DNA from: Dictyoglomus turgidum DSM 6724
GTDB taxonomy: Bacteria; Dictyoglomota; Dictyoglomia; Dictyoglomales; Dictyoglomaceae
NCBI RefSeq assembly: GCF_000021645.1
Contig: NC_011661.1
Coordinates: 32,723-96,722 of the forward strand
Length of the DNA stretch: 64,000 bases
Direction of reading: 5' to 3'
Part shown: piece after piece, positions 57,053-64,000 of the stretch
Layout: each line of letters opens with the position of its first letter
Numbering within the stretch: position 1 is the first letter of the stretch
Position numbers and translations under genes: made by a program
The notes under the pieces: generated by a model
Database searches by the model: none
Told to the model about the DNA's origin: nothing
Seen by the model: the letters and a program-made list of their open reading frames with translations, nothing else

Positions 57053-58111
57053 ATGGAAATAAAAGAACTCCTACAAAAGATAAAATCCATTTCTAAAAAA
57101 GAAATAAATATAATGGAATTTTGTGGCACCCATACCCATGAGATATTCCGTTATGGTATAAGGCAAATTCTTCCTGAAAATGTTCATCTCCTTTCAGGTC
57201 CAGGATGCCCCGTGTGTGTCACTGCAGAAGAAGATATTGACTATATTATTGCTCTTTCTGAAGAATACAATTTGGGTATTATTACCTTTGGAGATTTGGT
57301 TAATGTACCAGGAAGCTTGGGAAGTTTAAATCACTTAAGGGCAAAGGGAAAAGAAATAAAGGTAATATACTCTCCCTTAGAAGCATTAAATATTGCCAAA
57401 GAAAATCCCAATAAAAAATATCTTCTTGTGGGAATAGGCTTTGAAACTACTGCTCCTCATTTAGCCTATACCCTTATAAAAGCAAAAGAAGAAAATATTA
57501 AAAATTTATATTTTCTATCCCTTCATAAACTTACTCCTCCCGCCATGAAAGCCATATTGGATATGGGAGAGATAAAGCTTGATGGAATTATTGGTCCTGG
57601 ACATGTATCCACCATAATAGGAAGGACAGGATGGAAAGAGGTATTTGAAGCATATAGAATACCCTTTGTAATCATGGGATTTAAACCAGAGGAAATCATA
57701 CGTGGAATATATCATCTTATAAAGATTATTGAAGAAGGAGAGCCAAAGCTCTTAAATACCTATGAAAAAAGTGTTAAAGAAGAAGGAAATAAATATGCCC
57801 TTGAAACCATGTACAAAATATTTAAAAAGGGACCTGCCAATTGGCGTGGTCTTGGAGTCATAGAAAATAGCGGTCTCTTATTGAAAGAAGAATTTGAAGA
57901 ATTTGATGTGAGAAAAATTTACCCATTAAAAATAGAAAAAAAGCCAGAAAAGAATAATTTTTGCAGATGTGGGGAGGTTTTGAGAGGTGTTTTAAAGCCC
58001 ACTGATTGTCCTCTCTTTGGAAAGGCATGTACACCAGAAAACCCTAAAGGTCCTTGCATGGTATCCTCAGAAGGAACTTGCTCTGCCTATTACCTTTATG
58101 GAGGAGAATAA
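57053..58111 (+). CDS. hypD: Hydrogenase assembly protein HypD
   Basis: 352 residues. MEFCGTHTHEIFRYGIR near 22, LLSGPGCPVCVT near 47 and the C-terminal cysteine set (FCRCGEVLRG...CPLFGKACTPENPKGPC) hold the [4Fe-4S] cluster and the iron scaffold. It builds Fe(CN)2CO with HypC and HypE. Its start directly abuts the hypC stop. Confidence 0.95.
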   Translation: MEIKELLQKIKSISKKEINIMEFCGTHTHEIFRYGIRQILPENVHLLSGPGCPVCVTAEEDIDYIIALSEEYNLGIITFGDLVNVPGSLGSLNHLRAKGKEIKVIYSPLEALNIAKENPNKKYLLVGIGFETTAPHLAYTLIKAKEENIKNLYFLSLHKLTPPAMKAILDMGEIKLDGIIGPGHVSTIIGRTGWKEVFEAYRIPFVIMGFKPEEIIRGIYHLIKIIEEGEPKLLNTYEKSVKEEGNKYALETMYKIFKKGPANWRGLGVIENSGLLLKEEFEEFDVRKIYPLKIEKKPEKNNFCRCGEVLRGVLKPTDCPLFGKACTPENPKGPCMVSSEGTCSAYYLYGGE

Positions 58112-58114
58112 ACC

Positions 58115-59116
58115 ATGGAAGATATGATTCTTCTTTCCCATGGAAGTGGCGGAGAGAGTACAAGAAAACTAATAGAAGAAGAAATATTAAAATATTTCGG
58201 AAATGAACTATTAAATGAGCTTTACGATTCTTCAATCTTTGAAACTTCGGGAAGACTTGCCCTCACTACAGACTCCTTTGTTATATCTCCCATATTTTTT
58301 AATGGCGGAGATATTGGAAAACTATCCATATACGGAACCATAAATGACTTATCAGTTATGGGAGCAAAACCTCTATATTTAAGTGTAGGATTCATTATTG
58401 AAGAAGGACTTACTCTGAGGGAATTCCGTGAGATACTTAAATCCATGAAATTAGCCAGTGAGGAGTGCGGGGTAAAGATCATTACAGGTGACACAAAAGT
58501 AGTAGAAAAAGGAAAAGGTGATAAGATTTTTATAAACACTTCAGGTCTTGGGATAATTGAGGAAGGAATGGATTGGAGAGGGAGAGAGATAAAAGAGCAA
58601 GATGTGGTAATAATAAATGGAGGAATAGGAGAACATGGGCTTTGTATTATGCTTCAGAGACTTGGTATAAAAACTGATGCAGAGGTAAAATCCGATCTTG
58701 CACCATTAAACTCCCTTACTTTGCCCCTTTTAAAAATTTCATCGGGAATTAAATTTATGAGGGATCCCACAAGGGGAGGAGTTGCTGGAGTATTAAATGA
58801 GATTGCACAAAAATACAATGTGGAGATTGAGGTAAACGAAGAAAGTCTACCCATAAAATCTTGGGTAAAATCAGCAAGCGAAATCCTTGGTATTGATCCC
58901 TTGTATTCAGCTAATGAAGGAAAGGTGGTCATAATTGCTGATAAAAAAGAAGAAGAAAAAATTATGAACTTTTTAAAAGCTCACCCCTTAGGAAAAGATG
59001 CAAAAGTAATTGGGGAGGTGAAGGGTAAAGGAAGAAGAGTATATTTAAGAACCAGAATTGGAACAAGAAGAATTCTTGATCCCTTAAAAAGAGACCTTCT
59101 ACCAAGAATTTGCTAA
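58115..59116 (+). CDS. hypE: Hydrogenase assembly protein HypE
   Basis: 333 residues of the PurM-like ATP-binding fold (SHGSGGESTRKLIEEEI, TTDSFVISP, DPTRGGVAGVLNE). It ends in PRIC; this last cysteine accepts the carbamoyl group and is dehydrated to thiocyanate. It needs HypF, encoded before the sugar block. Confidence 0.95.
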   Translation: MEDMILLSHGSGGESTRKLIEEEILKYFGNELLNELYDSSIFETSGRLALTTDSFVISPIFFNGGDIGKLSIYGTINDLSVMGAKPLYLSVGFIIEEGLTLREFREILKSMKLASEECGVKIITGDTKVVEKGKGDKIFINTSGLGIIEEGMDWRGREIKEQDVVIINGGIGEHGLCIMLQRLGIKTDAEVKSDLAPLNSLTLPLLKISSGIKFMRDPTRGGVAGVLNEIAQKYNVEIEVNEESLPIKSWVKSASEILGIDPLYSANEGKVVIIADKKEEEKIMNFLKAHPLGKDAKVIGEVKGKGRRVYLRTRIGTRRILDPLKRDLLPRIC

Positions 59117-59122
59117 GAAAGT

Positions 59123-59956
59123 TTATTTACTCTTTCTAAATATCTTAAGCCCCCATATAGCAGAAATTAATCCAATAACAGCAAGGAAAATATACATCCC
59201 TTTGAGCCCTACCATATTAGCCACATTCCCCGAAATAAAAGAAGATAAAGTTTGAGATAAGGCTACAGAAAGATTTAAGATTCCCTGTCCTGTAGCCCTT
59301 TCCTTAGGAGAAACTAAATCGTTCACATAAATAGGTGCCACATTTATAGAGATTACAAAAGTAAAAATATGAGTAAAGAATTGAATTAAAATTACCTCAA
59401 AGGCTCTTCCTGTAAGAAAATAAAGAAAAGACCTTATAGGCATAGCAAGTCCTGCCAAAAGAAGAAGAGGCTTTCTTCCTACTTTATCTGCCATATGTCC
59501 CCAAAAATAGGACATAGGAATTTCAGGTGCAGCACAAACCACAAGTGCCCAACTAATATCACTATTTGTCCCACCTAAATATTTGATCAACAAATTAACA
59601 TTTCCAGATGTCCCCACAAGAGCAAAACTATAAAAGAACATGAATAATAAAAATTCTCTTACTTCCTTTACCGAAATAAGTCTCTTTACGTCATTAAAAG
59701 TTAAAATTTTTGTTTCCACTTTAAATTCGAGCTCTTTAATCGCTAAAAGAATTAGAAAACACAATAAAAATACTAAGGAAATTATAGGAAACATAAAAGT
59801 AGATTCCGTTAATTTGGGATAAAAACCCGTAGTTAGCATCATTACTAAAAAACCAATAGGTGCCCAAACTCTTGTGGAAGCAAAGGATTTACTTATGGAT
59901 GAAAGGGATGCATAATCAAGAATAAGAACATTACTTAGAGTAGTAAGAGTGTCCAT
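59123..59956 (-). pseudogene. MFS transporter lacking the first membrane segments
   Basis: 277 residues. Only two helices precede the central cytoplasmic loop (KELEFKVETK, about 74-85), where a normal 12-helix carrier has six. After the loop the second half looks complete, with the WGHMADKVGRK loop motif. The first four helices, about 115 residues, are missing. Upstream in frame, a TAA comes 12 codons before the ATG, and no ribosome-binding site is seen. I judge it a 5'-deleted gene; a short functional form cannot be excluded. Its start borders the nucleotidyltransferase remnant. Confidence 0.65.
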
Positions 59957-60071
59957 AAAAATTCCAAGAATATTATGAAAATTAATTTACCATTTAGAGT
60001 CTATTCTAAGTCAATATACAAGTTTTAAAATGGTAGTTTTAAATAATTCCTCCGTAGGTTATAATAAACCC

Positions 60072-60294
60072 ATGGGAAGAATGGTAAGAGAACTTTCTGA
60101 AGAAGAAAAAAGACAATACATAGAGAGTTTGAGTAAAAGAGAAAGATAAAAAGCCTTAAAGCTTGCTAAGGAAGTGGTCAAAATCCTACATGAAAAATAC
60201 AAAGTGGAAAGGATATATTTGGCAAGATATTAATCTTGCAGTATTAGGCATACTCCCTAACCTATATTTTAAAGCCATAGCAGAAATTGAGTAA
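60072..60294 (+). pseudogene. Decayed nucleotidyltransferase (MNT-type) gene
   Basis: The first frame reads MGRMVRELSEEEKRQYIESL, hits TAA at 60147, and goes on in frame as KALKLAKEVVKILHEKY and KVERIYL. After a lost segment and a frame change it resumes as DINLAVLGILPNLYFKAIAEIE, ending with TAA at 60294. This is the order of minimal nucleotidyltransferases (…vyLFGS…SDIDLAV.G…YFKA.AE), but the catalytic GS motif has been deleted. A TATAAT at 60060-60065 lies 6 bases before the ATG. The rest of the gap 59957-60407 shows no gene; 60295-60407 holds only an 8-bp inverted repeat and the next gene's GGGAGGA site. Confidence 0.75.
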
Positions 60295-60407
60295 AGAAAT
60301 AAACAATAAAAGAGCTTGTGGAAAAGCTCTCTGAGATATGGTAAGAAACAAAGAAGAATCTCTCAGAGTTTCCTAAATTTCTTAAAATCAGTTTAGAGGG
60401 AGGACTT

Positions 60408-61544
60408 ATGTCTTCAAAAGTAATTGTATATAATGCAGAATATGAAAAGGAATCCTTAAAAGACAAGATAAAAAGGGCATTAGAATATTTTGATCTTCCT
60501 AATTTTAAAGGAAAAAGAGTTTTTATTAAGCCCAATCTTCTCATGGCCTCTTCTCCTGATAAGGCAATTACTACTCACCCTACAGTAATTGAGGCCATTA
60601 TTGAGATATTAAAAGAGAAAGAAGCAAGAGAAATATTTATAGGAGATACCCCTGGAAATACCTCTACAAATTTGGATCACCTTTATAGGGTAACAGGTAT
60701 GAAAGAAGTGGCAGAAAGACAAAAAGTAAATCTTGTAAATCTATATACCTATGGAGTGGTTAATATTAAAAGCGAGGTTGCAGGAAATATTCCATTAACT
60801 AAATTTATAAAAGAGGTAGATTATATAATTAATGTGCCAAAACTCAAGACCCACACCTTCATGCTTATGACCTGTACCATTAAGAATACTTTTGGACTTG
60901 TACCAGGAATGAATAAATCTCGTATGCATGCCATTGCCATAAATCCAGAAAATTTTGCCAAAATTTTGGTGGAGATATTTAGCGAAGTAAATCCCGTGAT
61001 AAATATTGTAGATGCTATCGTAGGAATGGAAGGAGAAGGACCCTCTGCAGGAACTCCAAGAAAATTTGGAAAGATTATTACGGGAAAAGATCCTGTTGCA
61101 GTAGACGTAGTTTCAAGCCTTCTTCTTGGATATAAACCAGAAGAGATTTACACAAATCTCATTGCATATAAAAAAGGTCTTGGAGAGATAAATATCGAAA
61201 AAATTGAAGTTATAGGAGAAGAAAAAGCTAAGATCTATAACCACGATGTAGTAAAAGTAAAAAACTTCTATTCCCTTTCCAAAAATGTTCCAGCCTTTAT
61301 GGGAAGTATCACCTCTTTTCTATATAATAAATTTATTAGACAATATCCCGTTATTGAAGATGAAAAATGTATAAAATGCAGAATATGTGAGAATAGTTGT
61401 CCTAATAAAGCTATAACTTACGATCCAAATAAGATGATTATAGATTATAAAAAATGTATATCTTGTTTTTGCTGCCATGAATTATGCCCTCAAAAAGCTA
61501 TAAGATTAGAGAAAAGTCTCCTTGCCAGAAGACTATTTAGATAA
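60408..61544 (+). CDS. DUF362 domain protein with two-cluster ferredoxin
   Basis: 378 residues. DUF362 covers about 1-300 (KPNLLMASSPDKAITTHP near 40, IGDTPGNTS, VPKLKTHTFMLMTC near 145). A 2[4Fe-4S] ferredoxin ends the protein: CIKCRICENSCP and CISCFCCHELCP. Such proteins are presumed redox enzymes of unknown reaction. GAGGGAGG lies before the ATG. Whether it serves the hydrogenase is not known. Confidence 0.88.
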   Translation: MSSKVIVYNAEYEKESLKDKIKRALEYFDLPNFKGKRVFIKPNLLMASSPDKAITTHPTVIEAIIEILKEKEAREIFIGDTPGNTSTNLDHLYRVTGMKEVAERQKVNLVNLYTYGVVNIKSEVAGNIPLTKFIKEVDYIINVPKLKTHTFMLMTCTIKNTFGLVPGMNKSRMHAIAINPENFAKILVEIFSEVNPVINIVDAIVGMEGEGPSAGTPRKFGKIITGKDPVAVDVVSSLLLGYKPEEIYTNLIAYKKGLGEINIEKIEVIGEEKAKIYNHDVVKVKNFYSLSKNVPAFMGSITSFLYNKFIRQYPVIEDEKCIKCRICENSCPNKAITYDPNKMIIDYKKCISCFCCHELCPQKAIRLEKSLLARRLFR

Positions 61545-61546
61545 AA

Positions 61547-62617
61547 TTACCTTTCTTCTAAGTTAAAAATATTTCTTCCAGAAATAAATACTAGTATGAG
61601 AAATGTAGAAATCATTACAAAAGAGAAAGTTAAAACAAAACTTGATCTACCTTCCTCTATCCCTAAGGAAATTCTCAAAGCTCTTCCCACATAGTATAGA
61701 GGTAGAAATTTAGCAAAAACCTTTAAATAACTTGGAAGAAAATCTAAAGGGAAATACACTCCAGAGAAAAACAACATGATATTTACTAAAAGATTTCCTG
61801 CATTATTTGCGGTTTGAGGCTCCCTAAATAAAGCAGTTAAAACTATCCCTAAAGCCATCATACCTAAAATTGAAGAAGAAACAGAAAGAAGAAAAAAACC
61901 CCAATTTATAGAAAAGTTTATATGAAAAATAAGCTGGACTATTAAAAGAACTAACAGACAGGAAAAAATTCCTACAACAAAATTTCCCAAAACCATTCCT
62001 GATATAAAAATTATAGGATTTATGGGAGTTACCGCAAACCTTTTAATAACCTTTCTTTTTCTATAATATCCAAAAAGGGCAATCATGGTAAATATGGCTG
62101 ATGAAATAGAAAAACTTAAAACTCCAGGAATGATATAACCCAAGCTAGAAACTTGAGCCTTTCCTGGATCAATAAATTCCTCTTCCATTTTTATAAATCC
62201 TTTATCCATGCCAACCTCATGCAAGGAATAAGCCTTGGAAAAACTTTCTCCAAAGGTTCTTAAAAAAGGATTTTGCTGAAAAGTTGAGAAATTGATAATA
62301 AAATTAAACTTTTCTCCATCAAAAGTTACCCCACCATCAATATTTCCCTTTAAAATATGATTCCTTAAATCAGCTTCATTTTCAAACTCAAAAATTTTAA
62401 CATTCTCCATCTCTCCAAGAACTTTAACAATTTCAACATCACTTCTTATTACTCCAATCTTAACCCCATAACCATTAGAACCCATCTCCCTTTCACCAAA
62501 GACAAACCCAAATATGAGAACAAACACAATAGGAAGAATAAGGGAAAAAAGAAAGGTGAAAGTGTCTCTATAAAAACTTTTAATCCTATACAGGGTTACA
62601 CTTATAAATGGCTTCAT
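61547..62617 (-). CDS. ABC-2 type permease (YhgE/DrrB-like), second subunit
   Basis: 356 residues: one N-terminal helix, an extracytoplasmic domain (about 45-165) and five helices at the C-terminus with the LPLYYVGRALR motif. It overlaps the other permease's stop by 4 bases and is likely its heterodimer partner. Confidence 0.85.
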   Translation of the reverse strand: MKPFISVTLYRIKSFYRDTFTFLFSLILPIVFVLIFGFVFGEREMGSNGYGVKIGVIRSDVEIVKVLGEMENVKIFEFENEADLRNHILKGNIDGGVTFDGEKFNFIINFSTFQQNPFLRTFGESFSKAYSLHEVGMDKGFIKMEEEFIDPGKAQVSSLGYIIPGVLSFSISSAIFTMIALFGYYRKRKVIKRFAVTPINPIIFISGMVLGNFVVGIFSCLLVLLIVQLIFHINFSINWGFFLLSVSSSILGMMALGIVLTALFREPQTANNAGNLLVNIMLFFSGVYFPLDFLPSYLKVFAKFLPLYYVGRALRISLGIEEGRSSFVLTFSFVMISTFLILVFISGRNIFNLEER

Positions 62618-63780
62618 GTTAATTCCACTCTCTTGTATTTTCTTATAGAGATGAACAAAAATAAAGCAGTATATATCAATGGAACTACAATAGTTAAATA
62701 TATAGGATAAGGTGATGGCGTAATACCAAGAGTATCCCTTATACCTGCAGCAAGATAAGTAATAGGATTAATAACCACAATCCATTTTATAAACCAAGGA
62801 ACATCACTTACAGGGAAGTATATCCCTCCAAGAAATTGCAAGGGGAAATTGAGAATCTGTCCTATCACTCCTGCAGAATTGGTATTTTTAGAAAAAGCAG
62901 ATATAAAGAATCCCATTGATGAAAGGGATAACATAGCAAGAAAAACATATAAAAAGAAATAAAAAGATAAGAAGTTCACACTACTTTTATATAAAACTTT
63001 TCCTACAAAAGTAACAATTAAGGCTTGAAGGATAAAAAGATAAAGTCGAGAAAGAAAATAAGAGAAAAAGAAATTTAAAGAAGAAATAGGGGTAATACGA
63101 AATCTTTTTAATATCTTCCCTTCTCTATACCAGGTAAGCTCCTGTCCAATCCCAAAAAGTCCTGTAAAAAATATGGCAAGAATAACAATACCAGGATATA
63201 TGAAGTCCACATAAGAAAACCCTGTTTTACTTCCTACAATCTCAGTTTTTACTTCGTATTCTTTTATTTTTGACATCCTCTTAGCAAACTCTAAGTTCAA
63301 TCTATCCACAATATTTCTCACAACCATACTTGCAGCCTGAGATGAAACATTATGTTTTAAAATATACACTTTAAGAGGGGCAGAATTCTCTCCTAAGCCT
63401 AACATCTTCATACTAATATTAGAAATCACAAGACTATCAAAGCCTTCTGGTATCTCTACAATAAGTTTAGTTCTTCCCCTTTTAAGATCCTCTATAAGTT
63501 TATCTTTAAGAGAATCATCTTTAAAAACCTTCAAATTAAACACTTTATTCTCTCCTTTGCTTAAATCTTCAAATACTTGAAAAATTATATTGGAAAACTC
63601 ACCAGATTCTGATTTTATTAAATAAACCTCAAAATTAACCTTTTCTACTTTATACATGGAAGAAAAAATAGTAATAAGAATAACCATGAGAATAACTGGA
63701 AATACTACACACCAAAAGACATAAGCTCTTTCTCTTAAGGCAGATTTAAAAAAGTAGATAGAATTCTTGAAGATCATCAT
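62614..63780 (-). CDS. ABC-2 type permease, first subunit
   Basis: 388 residues with the same plan: one helix, a domain of about 170 residues outside, then five helices, with INPITYLAAGIRDTLGI near the end. It overlaps the ATPase stop by 4 bases. The two permeases and ATPase form an exporter of unknown substrate. Confidence 0.87.
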   Translation of the reverse strand: MMIFKNSIYFFKSALRERAYVFWCVVFPVILMVILITIFSSMYKVEKVNFEVYLIKSESGEFSNIIFQVFEDLSKGENKVFNLKVFKDDSLKDKLIEDLKRGRTKLIVEIPEGFDSLVISNISMKMLGLGENSAPLKVYILKHNVSSQAASMVVRNIVDRLNLEFAKRMSKIKEYEVKTEIVGSKTGFSYVDFIYPGIVILAIFFTGLFGIGQELTWYREGKILKRFRITPISSLNFFFSYFLSRLYLFILQALIVTFVGKVLYKSSVNFLSFYFFLYVFLAMLSLSSMGFFISAFSKNTNSAGVIGQILNFPLQFLGGIYFPVSDVPWFIKWIVVINPITYLAAGIRDTLGITPSPYPIYLTIVVPLIYTALFLFISIRKYKRVELT

Positions 63781-64000
63781 TCTTCTCTAAGTTGCTTTCC
63801 TGTAAGAGTTAAAAATACATCTTCCAAATTAGGCTGTCTAATAATCTCATTTCTTATGTTGATTCCCCTCTTTTTAGCAGCTCTAAGAAGAATATCTATA
63901 GTCTCAAGAACATTATTGGTTTTTAAGATAAGTCGTCTATGCTTTGCATTAAAGGTATAATTTAGTCCCATATTTTCTAATTCCCTTAAAAATTCTCCAT
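63777..64000 (-). CDS. ABC exporter ATP-binding protein, C-terminal end only
   Basis: The last 74 codons of an ATPase that continues beyond the right edge. The frame is open to base 64000. The end NLEDVFLTLTGKQLREE is typical for DrrA-like ATPases. An internal ATG at 63971 is not the start. The motor domain is not in the window. Confidence 0.85.
   Translation of the reverse strand, partial: GEFLRELENMGLNYTFNAKHRRLILKTNNVLETIDILLRAAKKRGINIRNEIIRQPNLEDVFLTLTGKQLREE

Noticed and set aside
59957-60071. Missing first helices of the MFS protein in another frame upstream
   Set aside because: The region is AT-rich with early stops on the minus strand and gives no hydrophobic run; the plus-strand relic occupies the space beyond.
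60329-60368. CTCTGAGA/TCTCAGAG inverted repeat near the dead nucleotidyltransferase as an insertion-sequence end or terminator
   Set aside because: Arms of 8 bases with a 24-base loop, no transposase or target duplication and no T tract.
1-64000. CRISPR arrays, tRNA or rRNA genes, insertion sequences
   Set aside because: No regularly spaced repeats, no tRNA T-arm pattern and no transposase-like protein were seen on either strand.

Overview
The window is AT-rich bacterial DNA, densely packed with short operons on both strands. The gene content suggests an anaerobic thermophile of the Dictyoglomus type: archaeal-looking hydrogenase maturation genes, a soluble [NiFe] hydrogenase, an Opp-type sugar transporter beside a glycosidase, a class II aldolase and small intergenic gaps. 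The genus is inferred from this overall character, not from a marker gene. I see no rRNA, tRNA, CRISPR array or insertion sequence.

Bases 1-12300 hold housekeeping genes. They are a cysteine synthase cut by the window edge, a TGS-domain nucleoside kinase, a glutaredoxin-groES pair behind a palindromic operator, class II fructose-bisphosphate aldolase, a serine-biosynthesis run (gamma carbonic anhydrase, aminotransferase, serA, corrinoid adenosyltransferase) and a bactofilin-M23 peptidase operon with a perfect consensus promoter. Bases 12300-31930 hold a CDP-alcohol phosphotransferase with two tandem CxxC/CxxH proteins, an operon of a small sigma factor, MoxR, DUF58 and transglutaminase genes, dcd-zwf-epimerase, manC, a Na/Pi cotransporter, a TetR regulator divergent from an AbrB-ABC exporter operon, and a WYL regulator with cinA. 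Bases 31930-40350 hold an HD-GYP protein, an M20 amidohydrolase, a phosphohexomutase, an ECF sigma/anti-sigma operon, a glycosyltransferase, a PlsY fused to a DGK1/SEC59-like CTP-dependent kinase domain, and a homocysteine methyltransferase.

Bases 40375-59116 form a [NiFe]-hydrogenase locus: hypA, a Mrp/MinD-type ATPase in the place of HypB, a NuoG-like electron-transfer subunit, small and large subunits, the endopeptidase and hypF, and then hypC-hypD-hypE. Between hypF and hypC sits a sugar-use block of GH2 glycosidase and five-gene Opp-type ABC transporter, followed by the internally deleted remnant of a nucleoside hydrolase. Past hypE lie two more decayed genes: an MFS transporter without its first membrane segments and a nucleotidyltransferase broken by a stop codon and a deletion. 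The window closes with a DUF362-ferredoxin protein and an ABC-2 exporter cut by the right edge.

Points most worth following are the archaeal-type HypA/Mrp pair, the PlsY-kinase fusion, one inverted repeat (ATACCC-N4-GGGTAT) shared by the glutaredoxin-groES and hydrogenase promoters, a group of genes whose -10 box lies so close to the ATG that the mRNA should be leaderless, and the paired cysteine-rich DUF6062-like proteins.
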